Assembly: GCF_030687295.1 (NCBI RefSeq)
Contig: NZ_CP117425.1
Span: 1,120,001 to 1,184,000 of the forward strand
Length of the DNA stretch: 64,000 nucleotides
Reading direction: 5' to 3'
Origin: Pseudomonas beijingensis
GTDB taxonomy: Bacteria; Pseudomonadota; Gammaproteobacteria; Pseudomonadales; Pseudomonadaceae
Every line of letters begins with the position of its first letter. Positions within the stretch are counted from its first letter, which is position 1. Positions 13,487 to 22,756 of this stretch are shown here, one piece after another. The translations under genes and the position numbers were made by a program. The notes under the pieces are model-generated. The model did no database searches and had not been told where the DNA came from. It saw only the letters and a list, made by a program, of their open reading frames with translations.

Positions 13487-15019
13487 CTACGATGAGAAAT
13501 CCCGGATCAGCCGCCACGCCTCGTCCACCGGCAATGGTTGTTTCATGCGCTGGGCCAACGCCGCCATGGCCCGGCCTTCATCGCAGGCCACTGCGGCGGC
13601 AACGAGGCCGTCCTTGCCCAACAGGGCGATAAAGGGTGGATGCTCGGGCGTGCCCTTGAACTCCACCTCATCCCAGTGCTCGGCGTGACCGAGGTAGTCG
13701 TAGCGTTTGCCGAAGTGATAGGTCCAGAAAAACGGCACGTCCAGATAGTGCTCGTCGCCGCCGAGCATGTTCGCGGCGGCGATGCGCGCCTGTTGCTGGG
13801 CCAGGCGCCAATGCTCGATGCGCACAGGCGCGCCGTTCAGGGGGAAGGTCGCGATATCACCGACGGCCCATAAGCCATCCGTCACTCGCATGCCCGCGTC
13901 AACGGACAGTGACTGGTCCTGTTCCCGGGGCAACTCGGCAAACGGCTCGGTGGCCGGGCGCACGCCGATGCCGACGATCACCACGTCCGCAGCCAAACGC
14001 TGGCCGTTATCCAGCACCACGGCTTCGACCTTGTGCGCACCCTCGATCCGCGCCGCTTCGCCGTCGCTGTGGTACACCACGCCGTTGGCCCGGTGCCGGG
14101 CCAGGATGGCCTGGCCGACGCTCTCGCCCAATTGCGCGGCGAATGGCACCGGGTGCCGGGCCAACACGGTGACGCTCAGCTCGCGCTTGCGCAGGGATGA
14201 AGCGACTTCCATGGCAATGAAACTGTCGCCGATGATCACCGCCCGTTGTCCTGGCCGGACAGTGTCGAGAATCTGCCGGGTGTGGGCGATGGAACGCAGC
14301 ACGAAGACTTGCGGCAAATCGATGCCGGGTAGGGCTGGCGTCTTCGGCTCCCCGCCTGTGGCAATGAGCGCGGCGTCGTAGTCCAGGCGTCGGCCATCGG
14401 CGAGCTGGATTTGCCGAGCACTGGGGTCCAAATGGGTGACCTCGCCGTGGAGCCTTTCGATGCGTTGCTGGGTGAAGTAAGTATCATCGCGCAGCGGCGC
14501 CGTCTCGTTGACCGGCATGTCGCCGGCCAATACATACTTGCTCAGCACCGTACGGTCGTAGCCGGCCTCGGCTTCGCGGTCGATCAACAGGATTCGGCCG
14601 CCAAACCCCTTCTCCCGCAACGCCGCTGCGCAAGCTGTGCCGGCCGCACCGGCGCCGATGATGACAAACGTGCGCGCGTCATCGGCCGGCGGGATTTTAT
14701 CGGCCGGCAGCGGTTGGTCATCGACCCAGACGTCACCGTCCCGCACCTCGACGTGATAGCGCGCCAGGCTGTCGAGGGCCGGCGGCTCGCACAGGGCGCC
14801 GTCTTCAGTCCGGAACGCCGCCTTGTGCCACGGGCAAATCAGCCGTCCATGGCACACCGCGCCCTTGGCCAGTGGTGCGCCTGCATGGGGGCACTTGCCC
14901 TGGAAGGCGCGCACCTGATCGCCTGAACGCAGCAACAGGATGAACGTGTCGTTGATGTTGACTTCGAGGCCGCGATCTTCGCGCACATCGGCGAAACGGG
15001 CGACTTGATGCATAGGCAT
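13487..15019 (-). CDS. Rieske/FAD-dependent oxidoreductase (AIFM3-like ferredoxin reductase)
   Basis: This 510-residue fusion has an N-terminal Rieske [2Fe-2S] domain with ligands Cys43-x-His45 and Cys62-x2-His65. It is followed by a pyridine-nucleotide-disulfide oxidoreductase with the FAD motif VIIGAGAAG near 119-127 and a second dinucleotide site (VIIGDSFIAMEVA) near 260. This architecture matches ferredoxin/rubredoxin reductases and the AIFM3 type; it would pass electrons from NAD(P)H to an iron-sulfur partner. The partner is not encoded nearby. The start at 15019 has GGAGA 7 nt upstream. It is divergent from the PEBP-like gene, with which it shares a 140-nt intergenic region. Confidence 0.88.
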   Translation of the reverse strand: MPMHQVARFADVREDRGLEVNINDTFILLLRSGDQVRAFQGKCPHAGAPLAKGAVCHGRLICPWHKAAFRTEDGALCEPPALDSLARYHVEVRDGDVWVDDQPLPADKIPPADDARTFVIIGAGAAGTACAAALREKGFGGRILLIDREAEAGYDRTVLSKYVLAGDMPVNETAPLRDDTYFTQQRIERLHGEVTHLDPSARQIQLADGRRLDYDAALIATGGEPKTPALPGIDLPQVFVLRSIAHTRQILDTVRPGQRAVIIGDSFIAMEVASSLRKRELSVTVLARHPVPFAAQLGESVGQAILARHRANGVVYHSDGEAARIEGAHKVEAVVLDNGQRLAADVVIVGIGVRPATEPFAELPREQDQSLSVDAGMRVTDGLWAVGDIATFPLNGAPVRIEHWRLAQQQARIAAANMLGGDEHYLDVPFFWTYHFGKRYDYLGHAEHWDEVEFKGTPEHPPFIALLGKDGLVAAAVACDEGRAMAALAQRMKQPLPVDEAWRLIRDFSS

Positions 15020-15158
15020 GGTCGTTCTCCGGCAGGCGTTTCCCCTTGGAGTCGCAGGGCCGGAACGAGGTTCAGCATAATTGTCACTGCAACCTTGGCG
15101 AAGCTGCGGCTATAGTTCGCAAGCCGTCCATGGCCTGACACGCACAAGGTGCCCCGGT

Positions 15159-15719
15159 ATGACCCGATTGAACATTTTCACCCCTTGGCTGGCGGCCGTC
15201 GCCCTGGTGCTTTGCGCACAAGGGGCTGCCCAGGCCGAGGAGCGTTTTACCCTCAGTATTCCCGGCGTGTCGGACGACCGCCTCTTCACCGCGGCGGCGG
15301 CCAGTGACGCCAACACCTGTGGTGGCAAGAACATTTCCCCGGCCTTGAGCTGGAACGCTGGCCCGCCTGGCACCCTCAGCTACGCCATCGTCATGTTGGA
15401 CCCGGACGGCCAGAGGGGCCAGGGCGTCGACCACTGGATCCACTACGGCATCAAGGCCACCACCCGGCAGATTCCAGCGGGCGCCGGTACCAAATCCTCG
15501 CTGGAAGGCATGAGTGGCATCAACAGCAAGAACACCCACGGCTACATCGGCCCTTGCCCGCCCATCGGCGACAGCGCTCACCACTACCTGATCCAGCTCT
15601 TCGCCCTGGACCTGCCGCCGGAAGCCTTCCCCGCTGGCCTCACACGGGCCCAGCTGATGGAAAAAATCAAAGGCCACGTCCTGCGCAACAGCAGCGTCGT
15701 GCGCCGCTACCACCGCTGA
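15159..15719 (+). CDS. YbhB/YbcL family Raf-kinase-inhibitor-like protein, secreted
   Basis: This 186-residue protein has a clear signal peptide (MTRLNIF... to AAQA|EERF) and a phosphatidylethanolamine-binding-protein fold. The conserved DPD (YAIVMLDPD), the GVDHWIHY segment and the GYIGPCPP loop that form the anion-binding pocket are visible. The bacterial family binds small anionic or phospholipid-like ligands; its role is mostly unknown. ATG 15159 is chosen because the signal peptide begins there; an ORF extension upstream to 15081 lacks support. Divergent neighbour: the Rieske oxidoreductase. Confidence 0.88.
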   Translation: MTRLNIFTPWLAAVALVLCAQGAAQAEERFTLSIPGVSDDRLFTAAAASDANTCGGKNISPALSWNAGPPGTLSYAIVMLDPDGQRGQGVDHWIHYGIKATTRQIPAGAGTKSSLEGMSGINSKNTHGYIGPCPPIGDSAHHYLIQLFALDLPPEAFPAGLTRAQLMEKIKGHVLRNSSVVRRYHR

Positions 15720-15738
15720 CCCGAACAGCAAAAAAAAC

Positions 15739-15785
15739 CTTGTGGCGAGGGGATTTATCCCCGCTGGGCTGCGAAGCAGCCCCCC
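15739..15785. repeat. Pseudomonas GGGGATTTATCCCC-type intergenic repeat
   Basis: This is a single unit reading TGTGGCGAGGGGATTTATCC then CCGCTGGGCTGCGAAGCAGC. It contains two palindromes (GGGGATTTATCCCC and GCTGCGAAGCAGC). The same family occurs at 29991-30124 and 51824-51960. Confidence 0.85.
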
Positions 15786-15875
15786 GCAATGGCGGTGACG
15801 CCCGACACAACATTGGCATCACGCGCCAAAAGCGAGCACTATCGAGCCCCTGTTCACTCATGCCGGAGGATGGCG

Positions 15876-16049
15876 ATGACGCAGAAACCCGACGGCATCG
15901 CCCGCCTCCTGAACTGCCCCACCAAGGGCGACGAAATACGCCGGGCCATCGCCCAGAGCCGCAAGGATTTCCTGCCTGCCGACGAGGCCGAAGACGCCGA
16001 GCCAGGCCAACCACCGGTTCAACCGGTGGACACTGATCGCGACGACTGA
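15876..16049 (+). CDS. Small hypothetical protein
   Basis: This short protein of 57 residues starts MTQKPDGIARLLNCPTKG and ends in an acidic, proline-rich tail. There is no signal peptide or membrane segment. The start is set at 15876 because GGAGG lies 6 nt upstream, a strong ribosome site; a longer in-frame ORF runs into repeat DNA. It lies 38 nt before the MFS transporter gene on the same strand and may be co-transcribed with it. I do not recognise the family. Confidence 0.6.
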   Translation: MTQKPDGIARLLNCPTKGDEIRRAIAQSRKDFLPADEAEDAEPGQPPVQPVDTDRDD

Positions 16050-16087
16050 GCCGTCGCCCTCTTTCAACCTATCGTTCCAATCTGCCT

Positions 16088-17401
16088 ATGACTGCCACCC
16101 CTGTTTCACCTGGTGACCGATTCAGCCGCTCCGATTACAAGACCTTGGGCCTGGCCGCCTTGGGCGGCGCGCTGGAGATCTACGATTTCATCATTTTCGT
16201 GTTCTTCGCCCTGACCCTCAGCCAACTGTTCTTCCCGCCGGAAATGCCCGATTGGCTGCGCTTGCTGCAAAGCTTCGGGATTTTCGCCACCGGCTACCTG
16301 GCCCGGCCCCTGGGCGGCATTCTCATGGCGCACTTCGCCGATCGCCTGGGGCGCAAGCGCGTGTTCAGCCTGAGCATCCTGATGATGGCCTTGCCGTGCC
16401 TACTCATCGGGGTGATGCCCACCTATGCGCAAATCGGCTATTTCGCACCGTTGTTGCTGCTGGCGCTGCGTATCCTGCAGGGCGCGGCGGTGGGCGGCGA
16501 GGTGCCAAGCGCCTGGGTGTTCGTGGCCGAACATGCGCCGCTGCATCATCGCGGCTATGCCCTGGGGTTCCTCCAGGCGGGCCTGACCTTCGGCTACTTG
16601 CTGGGGGCCCTGACCGCAACGGCGCTGGCGCGGATCTACACGCCGGCGGAGATTCTCGACTACGCCTGGCGCCTGCCGTTCCTGCTGGGGGGCGTCTTCG
16701 GTGTGATCGGCGTCTGGCTGCGCCGCTGGCTGAGCGAAACGCCGATCTTCATGGCCCTGCAAGCCAATCGCGAAGGCGCTACGGAACTGCCGTTGCGCAC
16801 GGTCCTGCGCGACCATCGCCAGGCCTTGCTGCCCGCCGCCATCCTGACCTGCGTGCTGACCTCGGCCGTGGTGGTGTTCGTGGTTATCACCCCGACCGTG
16901 ATGCAGAAAAGCTTCGGCATGACCCCCAGTTACACCTTCGCCCTGAGCAGCCTGGGCATCGTCTTCCTGAACATCGGCTGCGTCCTGGCCGGCCTCATCG
17001 TCGACCGCATCGGCGCCTGGCGCACCGTCATGCTCTACAGCCTGCTGCTGCCCCTGGGCATCGCCGTGCTCTACGCCAGCCTGATCAGCGGCAGCGCCTG
17101 GCTGGGCCTGGCCTACGCCGTAGCCGGCCTGGGTTGCGGCGTGGTCGGCGCGGTGCCGTCGGTGATGGTCAGCCTGTTCCCACCGAAGATCCGCGTGTCC
17201 GGCATCTCGCTCACCTACAACATCGCCTATGCATTGTGGGCCAGCATGACCCCACTGATGCTGATCGCCCTGGTGCCGTGGAGCCCGTGGGTGTGCGTGG
17301 GGTATTGCGTGGTGATGGGGGCGGTGGGGGTGGCTGCGGCGGCGTATTTCCCGGGACGGTATGGCAAGGCTGCGCAGCCGTCATTGGCCTGTGAATCCTA
17401 G
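16088..17401 (+). CDS. MFS transporter, metabolite:H+ symporter (MHS) type
   Basis: This 437-residue transporter has 12 predicted membrane helices. The MHS signatures are visible: GGALEIYDF in the first helix, LARPLGG and the loop ADRLGRKR between helices 2 and 3, and RILQGAAVGGE in helix 4. The family imports organic acids, shikimate, proline/betaine and similar solutes with protons; the substrate cannot be told from sequence. It ends 9 nt before the convergent LysR gene. No good Shine-Dalgarno precedes ATG 16088. Confidence 0.88.
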   Translation: MTATPVSPGDRFSRSDYKTLGLAALGGALEIYDFIIFVFFALTLSQLFFPPEMPDWLRLLQSFGIFATGYLARPLGGILMAHFADRLGRKRVFSLSILMMALPCLLIGVMPTYAQIGYFAPLLLLALRILQGAAVGGEVPSAWVFVAEHAPLHHRGYALGFLQAGLTFGYLLGALTATALARIYTPAEILDYAWRLPFLLGGVFGVIGVWLRRWLSETPIFMALQANREGATELPLRTVLRDHRQALLPAAILTCVLTSAVVVFVVITPTVMQKSFGMTPSYTFALSSLGIVFLNIGCVLAGLIVDRIGAWRTVMLYSLLLPLGIAVLYASLISGSAWLGLAYAVAGLGCGVVGAVPSVMVSLFPPKIRVSGISLTYNIAYALWASMTPLMLIALVPWSPWVCVGYCVVMGAVGVAAAAYFPGRYGKAAQPSLACES

Positions 17402-17410
17402 CCCGGCTGT

Positions 17411-18289
17411 TCAAAGACGCTCGCGCAAAAAATCCACAAAGGCCCGAGTCCGCGCCGAGCGGCGTCGGTCGTGACTGAACACGGCGCTGATGGGCAGCGC
17501 CAGCGGCTGGTAGTCGGCAAGCAGGGAGCAGACGGTACCCTGGCGAACATCGGCCGCGAACAACCACTGCGGTGAAAGCGAAACGCCCAGGCCCGACAGC
17601 ACCATTTCCCGGATCGCTTCGCTGCTGTTGCAGGTGACGTTACCCTTGATCGTCACGTTATGCTGCTGGCCATCCTGCGCGAATCGCCAGACGTCGTAAT
17701 GTTCCAGCAGGGTGAACGCCAAACAGTTATGGCGGGCCAGGTCGGCCGGTTCGAGGGGCGTGCCGTGCTGTTGCAGATAAGCAGGGGCGGCGTACACCCG
17801 GCGCGGGCTATCGCCGAGGGAAATCGCCACCAGCCCTTCGTTTTTCACCACGCCGATGCGAATGGCCAGGTCGATGTTTTCCTTCAACACATCTTCGTTC
17901 TGGTCGCTCAACCTCAAGTCGATCCGAACCTGTGGGTGACGGGCCAGGAACTCGCCCACCAGGGGCGCAATACACAACCGGCCGAAACTGACGGGCGCCG
18001 CCACGCGCAGAAGGCCGGCGATCTGTTCCTGGCCACTGGCGAAACTGAGCCGTGCCGCGTCCACACTGGCGAGTATGTCCTTGCTCTCGGCGTAGAAGCG
18101 CTGGCCCTGGTCGGTCAGTGCGAGATGGCGGGTGCTGCGGGCAAACAGCGCCCCACCCAGATGTTGCTCCAATGCGCGGATCTGCTTGCTCACCGCCGGT
18201 TGGCCCAGGTTCAGCTCCCTGGCGACCGCCGAGAACGAGCCGCGCTCCACCACCCGCACGAACACCTGCATTGCATCGATCAGATCCAT
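17411..18289 (-). CDS. LysR-family transcriptional regulator
   Basis: This 292-residue regulator has an N-terminal winged helix-turn-helix (MDLIDAMQVFVRVVERGSFS, with recognition helix QPAVSKQIRALE). A periplasmic-binding-protein-like effector domain follows (LRVAAPVSFGRLCIAPLVGEF, DLAIRIGV). It is transcribed away from the quinone oxidoreductase gene, starting 109 bp from it. This is the usual arrangement for a LysR protein controlling its divergent neighbour. The closest general type is the CrgA/DntR-like group that often controls oxidoreductases. Confidence 0.92.
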   Translation of the reverse strand: MDLIDAMQVFVRVVERGSFSAVARELNLGQPAVSKQIRALEQHLGGALFARSTRHLALTDQGQRFYAESKDILASVDAARLSFASGQEQIAGLLRVAAPVSFGRLCIAPLVGEFLARHPQVRIDLRLSDQNEDVLKENIDLAIRIGVVKNEGLVAISLGDSPRRVYAAPAYLQQHGTPLEPADLARHNCLAFTLLEHYDVWRFAQDGQQHNVTIKGNVTCNSSEAIREMVLSGLGVSLSPQWLFAADVRQGTVCSLLADYQPLALPISAVFSHDRRRSARTRAFVDFLRERL

Positions 18290-18397
18290 CAGGATTTAGC
18301 CTCTGCCTGGAATAAGTCCTATCCATTGTTGCTCACTTATCGGAATGCGTCTTCGCTCCCATGATGAACCTGCCCACTTATTTGGAGGTTTACCGTC

Positions 18398-19399
18398 ATG
18401 AACAACACCATGTTCGCCGCCGTTGCCGAAACCGCTCAAGCGCCGCTGATTGTCCGTTCCATCGCCCGGCCGGTTCCCGGCAAAGGCCAGGTCTTGATCA
18501 AGGTGCATGCCGCCGCAATCAACCCGCTGGATACCAAGATCGCGGCGGGAGGCGGTGCCCATGCACGGCAGCCGTTGCCCGCTGTATTAGGAATTGATCT
18601 GGCCGGGACGGTGGTTGAGCGGGGCGAAGGCGTGGATGACTTCGCGCCTGGCGACGAGGTATTCGGCATGGCCGGCGGGATCGGCGGGGCTCAAGGCGCG
18701 CTGGCCGAATACATCGCGGTCGATGCCCGCCTGATTGCGCCCAAGCCCCGCTCACTGAGCATGCGCGAAGCGGCGGCCTTGCCGCTGGCATTCATCACGG
18801 CCTGGGAAGGTTTGGTCGACCGTGCCAACGTCCGGGCCGGGCAACAGGTGCTGATTCATGGCGGCGCGGGCGGCGTCGGTCAGATGGCCGTGCAGATCGC
18901 CAAGGCCCGGGGCGCCGAGGTCTACGCCACGGGCTCGGCCAGCAGCCTGGATTTCATCCGCGAACTGGGCGCCTCAGCCATCGACTACCGGACCCAAGAC
19001 ACCGACAGCTACGTGCGCCAGTACACCGATGGCGAAGGCTTCGACATCGTCTACGACACCGTTGGCGGCCCGACCCTGGATGCGTCGTTCAATGCGGCAA
19101 AGACCTACACCGGCCATGTGCTCAGCTGTCTCGGCTGGGGCCAGCACAGTCTCGCGCCGTTGTCGTTCCGAGGAGCGAGCTATTCCGGGGTGTTTACGTT
19201 GATGCCGCTGCTGACCGGAAAGGGACGCGAACATCATGGCCAGATCTTGCGGGAGGCAGCAGCACTGATTGAGGCCGGCGCGTTGCGGATCAAGATCGAT
19301 CAAACCCGGTTTGGCCTGGGGGAGGTCAATGAGGCCTTTGCGCAGGTAGCCGAGGGGCGTGGGAAAGGAAAAACCGTGGTGGAAATCGGGGCTGAGTGA
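18398..19399 (+). CDS. Zinc-less MDR-superfamily quinone oxidoreductase
   Basis: This 333-residue NADPH:quinone reductase-like protein has a GroES-like N-terminal domain (NPLDTK, LGIDLAGTV) and a Rossmann domain with VLIHGGAGGVGQMAVQIAKA near residue 150. The catalytic and structural zinc cysteines of alcohol dehydrogenases are missing, as expected for the quinone reductase branch. GGAGG lies 9 nt before ATG 18398. The divergent LysR gene is the likely regulator. Confidence 0.9.
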   Translation: MNNTMFAAVAETAQAPLIVRSIARPVPGKGQVLIKVHAAAINPLDTKIAAGGGAHARQPLPAVLGIDLAGTVVERGEGVDDFAPGDEVFGMAGGIGGAQGALAEYIAVDARLIAPKPRSLSMREAAALPLAFITAWEGLVDRANVRAGQQVLIHGGAGGVGQMAVQIAKARGAEVYATGSASSLDFIRELGASAIDYRTQDTDSYVRQYTDGEGFDIVYDTVGGPTLDASFNAAKTYTGHVLSCLGWGQHSLAPLSFRGASYSGVFTLMPLLTGKGREHHGQILREAAALIEAGALRIKIDQTRFGLGEVNEAFAQVAEGRGKGKTVVEIGAE

Positions 19400-19424
19400 A
19401 GTTGGGCCAGGGTTGGAATGATTC

Positions 19425-19456
19425 CGTGGCGAGGGAGCAAGCTCCCTCGCCACAGG
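19425..19456. repeat. Short intergenic palindrome GGCGAGGGAGCAAGCTCCCTCGCC
   Basis: This near-perfect 28-bp palindrome lies between the convergent ends of the quinone oxidoreductase and the lipoprotein operon. It is related to the GTGGCGAGGGAGCTTGCTCCC element at 58255. It may double as a bidirectional terminator, although no T-run follows. Confidence 0.75.
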
Positions 19457-19486
19457 ATTCCAGCAAGCGTTGAGTCGGGCGGTCGC

Positions 19487-20074
19487 TTACAGCAACCGCC
19501 GCTGCACCGCCTCTTCCAACGTGCTACGTGTCAGCGCCTGTACCACGTCGCGGGTGTCCTGCTGGAACGGAATGCCAAAAATCAGCACCAGGTGCATCCA
19601 GGTGCGCACCGATTCACTCTTCTGCACGCGCCCCAGTTCCTTGCCGTCCTTGTCCTTGAACACGGTTTCAAGGGTGAAGGTGTTCTCGGCCGTGGACGGG
19701 ATCACGAAGAAGGTCGCGCCGGTGATGATGGCCGAGGCCATGCTGAACTGTTCGTTGTTGCGCAGGGTGGCTTCGGCGTAGATGTCCGACTCGACCTTGT
19801 CGGTACTGACCCGCGCGAAGCGTCCGGAATCGCGGAACGTCTCGGCCACGGAGGTTTCCCATGCGGTGGCCTGGGCGCCCGAAGCGGCAACGGCCGGGCC
19901 ACTGTTGACTTGGTTCTGCGCGGTGGTGCGCACGAAAGCGCTGGGTTTGGCGGCTGGCGTGGCGGCGGCTGGCGGCCAGGTCTTCACGTCGGGCAATTGG
20001 TGTTGCGAGTAGGACACGCAACCGGTCAGCAGAACGGCGGCCAGTACCAGGCTGTGTTTGATGAAACCCATCAT
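19487..20074 (-). CDS. Putative lipoprotein, second of a pair
   Basis: This 195-residue protein has a lipoprotein signal: a hydrophobic leader ending LLTGC with Cys19. The mature part has a Pro/Ala-rich linker and then a domain with a hydrophobic segment (MASAIITGATFFVIP, about 113-127). The start at 20074 has GGAG 6 nt upstream. It lies 10 nt downstream of another lipoprotein gene sharing the GCVSY motif after the cleavage site, so the two form an operon and probably act together in the envelope. Family not recognised. Confidence 0.72.
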   Translation of the reverse strand: MMGFIKHSLVLAAVLLTGCVSYSQHQLPDVKTWPPAAATPAAKPSAFVRTTAQNQVNSGPAVAASGAQATAWETSVAETFRDSGRFARVSTDKVESDIYAEATLRNNEQFSMASAIITGATFFVIPSTAENTFTLETVFKDKDGKELGRVQKSESVRTWMHLVLIFGIPFQQDTRDVVQALTRSTLEEAVQRRLL

Positions 20075-20084
20075 GTGTTGCTCC

Positions 20085-20696
20085 TTATTGTTTGGCCAGG
20101 CGTGCGGTGGCGGTGTCCAGCAGCTGTGCGACCAACTGATTCAGCTGTTGGGCACCCATGGTCGGCGCCCAGTATTCGCGGCCATACAAACCAACGTTGC
20201 GCTCGAGCTTGATCTCTTCCTTGGCCGTTGCCAGTTCCTTGCCGTCGCGGTCGACGATCACCAGGTTGCCGGCGACATCGAAGCTGTCGACGTAGATAGG
20301 GCCGTTCACCCAGATCCAGACCGTGAGGGTCAGCAGCGCGCCGGGGAAGTAGCCCGGGTGCGGGGCGCGATGGCCTTTTAGGGAGGTCATGTCGAACTTG
20401 AGCAGTACGTCATTCTCGCCCAGGCGCGTCGGGTATTCGGTGACCTGCTTGAAGTAGCCGCCGGTCTGTACGTACTGATTGAGCTGGGCCGTGAGCGAGC
20501 GGCTGATGGCCGTGCGGGTGGCATCGTTGACATCAGGTGCAGTCACGGCGACATCGGCGATTTGTGCGATACGCGGGCTGCTGACGGGAGCAGGGTGCTG
20601 CGGGTTGCCTACTGGGCCGGTGACGGTGTAGGACACGCAGCCGGTCATCGACAGGGTGGCGATGAGGGCGGTGGCCTTGAGGAGTGTTTTGAACAC
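20085..20696 (-). CDS. Putative lipoprotein, first of a pair
   Basis: This 203-residue protein has a lipobox (LSMTGC, Cys20). A soluble domain follows with the segment YFKQVTEYPTRLGENDV and a hydrophobic stretch PGYFPGALLTLTVWIWV (about 115-131). The start is GTG 20696 with AAGGA 8 nt upstream. It is the first gene of a two-gene operon with the lipoprotein that follows after 10 nt. It is divergent from the VWA lipoprotein gene. Unknown function. Confidence 0.72.
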   Translation of the reverse strand: MFKTLLKATALIATLSMTGCVSYTVTGPVGNPQHPAPVSSPRIAQIADVAVTAPDVNDATRTAISRSLTAQLNQYVQTGGYFKQVTEYPTRLGENDVLLKFDMTSLKGHRAPHPGYFPGALLTLTVWIWVNGPIYVDSFDVAGNLVIVDRDGKELATAKEEIKLERNVGLYGREYWAPTMGAQQLNQLVAQLLDTATARLAKQ

Positions 20697-20905
20697 GGAA
20701 TGTCCTTATAGGGTTGATGGCACTTTAGTATCTCGACTCGGGGGGCGGTAACTTGAGGAAAAATCCGAAAGGTATCAAGGGGCTGGAGAGGAAAATGACG
20801 AAGGTTGTCAGCCGCCGGAAAAAATAATTTCCACCGGTTAACCCGAACCGTGTGTGCCTTGCGTCTGAGCGTGTGTACGAATCATTCATTCACGAGGTTC
20901 AGCCC

Positions 20906-22582
20906 ATGTCCCGTCCACTTCCCTTTATGCGTCCTGCTGCCCAAGGCTTCGCCGTGACTTTGCTGGTGGCGTTGGCCGGTTGTGGGTTGTCTTCCTCCCG
21001 GGAGGCGGCCAATCCGTCCGAACCGGTGGCCGTGGCGCCCAGCGTCGTACCGCAAGGCGAGATCGCCGAAGTGCGCCAGTCGACGGTCAAGCGCACGCTC
21101 ATGAAACCGGCATCGATGCCCGCCCCCAGCGTGGCGAACGATGCTGTCACTGCGGGTTACCGCGCCGAGTCGCGCGAACAATACGAAAAACTGCCGGACA
21201 ACCCGATTCACAGCGTGGCCGAAACGCCGGTGTCGACCTTCAGCGTGGATGTCGATACCGGCAGCTATGCCAATGTGCGACGTCTGCTCAATCAAGGCAG
21301 CCTGCCGCCCGAAGGTGCTGTGCGGCTGGAGGAAATGGTCAATTACTTCCCGTATAGCTACGCCCTGCCCAGCGACGGCTCACCCTTTGGTGTGACCACC
21401 GAAGTGGCCCCGTCACCGTGGAATCCCCACACCCGCTTGCTGCGCATCGGCATCAAGGCCAGCGACCGCGCCGTGGCGGATCTGGCGCCGGCCAACCTGG
21501 TCTTCCTGGTGGACGTTTCCGGCTCCATGGATCGTCGCGAAGGCCTGCCGCTGGTCAAGAGCACGCTGAAACTGCTGGTGGACCAATTGCGCGATCAGGA
21601 CCGGGTGTCCCTGGTGGTCTATGCCGGCGAATCCCGGGTGGTGCTCAAGCCCACCTCGGGTCGCGACAAGGTGACCATCCGCAACGCCATCGATCAACTC
21701 GACGCCGGTGGTTCCACCGCGGGCGCTTCGGGTATCGAACTGGCCTATCAGATGGCGCGGGAGAGCTTCATCGACAAAGGCATCAACCGCATCCTGCTGG
21801 CCACCGACGGCGACTTCAACGTCGGCATCAGTGATTTCGACAGCCTCAAGCAGATGGCGGTGGACCAGCGTAAAAGCGGCGTCTCCCTGACGACGCTGGG
21901 CTTCGGTGTGGATAACTACAACGAACACCTGATGGAGCAACTCGCCGATGCCGGTGACGGCAACTACGCCTACATCGACAACCTGCTCGAAGCGCGCAAG
22001 GTCCTGGTGGACCAGCTCAGCTCCACCCTGGCGGTGGTGGCGCGGGATGTGAAGTTGCAGGTGGAGTTCAACCCCGCCCAGGTCAGTGAGTATCGCCTGC
22101 TGGGCTATGAGAACCGTGCGTTGAAACGTGAGGACTTCAACAACGACAAGGTCGACGCGGGCGAGATCGGCGCCGGGCATACGGTGACGGCGTTGTATGA
22201 AATTGTTCCGAAGGGCGCGCCGGGCTGGCTGGAGCCACTGCGCTATGGAAGTACGCCCAAGTCGGAGAGCACGTCAGGGGAATTGGCGATGTTGCGCGTA
22301 CGCTACAAGCCGGCTGAGGGCGGTAGCAGTCGATTGATCGAGCATCCCATTGCTGGCGTGCAGAACGACCGCAAGCCCAGCGATGACCTGCGCTTCTCGG
22401 CCGCTGTTGCCGCCTTCGCCCAACAGCTCAAGGGCGATGGACGCTACACTGGGACGATGACTTTGAAGGACACCGCACAATTGGCGCGCTCGGCCCGCGG
22501 CGATGATCCGTTTGGGCTGCGTGGCGAGTTTGTGCAGTTGGTGGAGCTGGCCCAGAGCCTTGAGCCCGCGGCCAAGCGCTGA
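20906..22582 (+). CDS. VWA-domain lipoprotein (YfbK-like)
   Basis: This 558-residue protein has a lipobox at Cys26 (ALAGC). It then has a YfbK-type N-terminal domain (NPIHSVAETPVSTFSVDVDT near 99-118) and a von Willebrand A domain with an intact MIDAS motif DVSGS at 203-207. A DUF3520-like C-terminal region follows. VWA domains bind protein partners through a metal. ATG 20906 follows CACGAGG; the ORF extends upstream without a leader. The ECF sigma and anti-sigma-like genes follow on the same strand, and this trio recurs in pseudomonads. The partner is unknown. Confidence 0.85.
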   Translation: MSRPLPFMRPAAQGFAVTLLVALAGCGLSSSREAANPSEPVAVAPSVVPQGEIAEVRQSTVKRTLMKPASMPAPSVANDAVTAGYRAESREQYEKLPDNPIHSVAETPVSTFSVDVDTGSYANVRRLLNQGSLPPEGAVRLEEMVNYFPYSYALPSDGSPFGVTTEVAPSPWNPHTRLLRIGIKASDRAVADLAPANLVFLVDVSGSMDRREGLPLVKSTLKLLVDQLRDQDRVSLVVYAGESRVVLKPTSGRDKVTIRNAIDQLDAGGSTAGASGIELAYQMARESFIDKGINRILLATDGDFNVGISDFDSLKQMAVDQRKSGVSLTTLGFGVDNYNEHLMEQLADAGDGNYAYIDNLLEARKVLVDQLSSTLAVVARDVKLQVEFNPAQVSEYRLLGYENRALKREDFNNDKVDAGEIGAGHTVTALYEIVPKGAPGWLEPLRYGSTPKSESTSGELAMLRVRYKPAEGGSSRLIEHPIAGVQNDRKPSDDLRFSAAVAAFAQQLKGDGRYTGTMTLKDTAQLARSARGDDPFGLRGEFVQLVELAQSLEPAAKR

Positions 22583-22605
22583 TCCCGAGCACAACGAGGG
22601 GCAAA

Positions 22606-22697
22606 TGTGGGAGCGAGCTTGCTCGCGATGGCTTCGGATCAGTTGGCATTGATGTGGACTTATGCACCGCCATCGCGAGCAAGCTCGCTCCCACAGG
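22606..22697. repeat. REP pair (BIME-like)
   Basis: Two inverted copies of the TGTGGGAGCGAGCTTGCTCG palindrome are separated by about 40 nt. They lie between the VWA gene and the sigma factor gene. Transcription of the sigma gene from the VWA promoter would run through this structure. Confidence 0.9.
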
Positions 22698-22756
22698 TTT
22701 CCCTTGTTGTCTGCCAGGACTGTGTTGCAATGATCGGAAAGGAGTTCCTCACTGAC

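Noticed and set aside
22606..22756. Longer sigma factor starting within the REP pair
   Set aside because: The first 50 residues would be encoded by REP DNA and have no homology to sigma factors.
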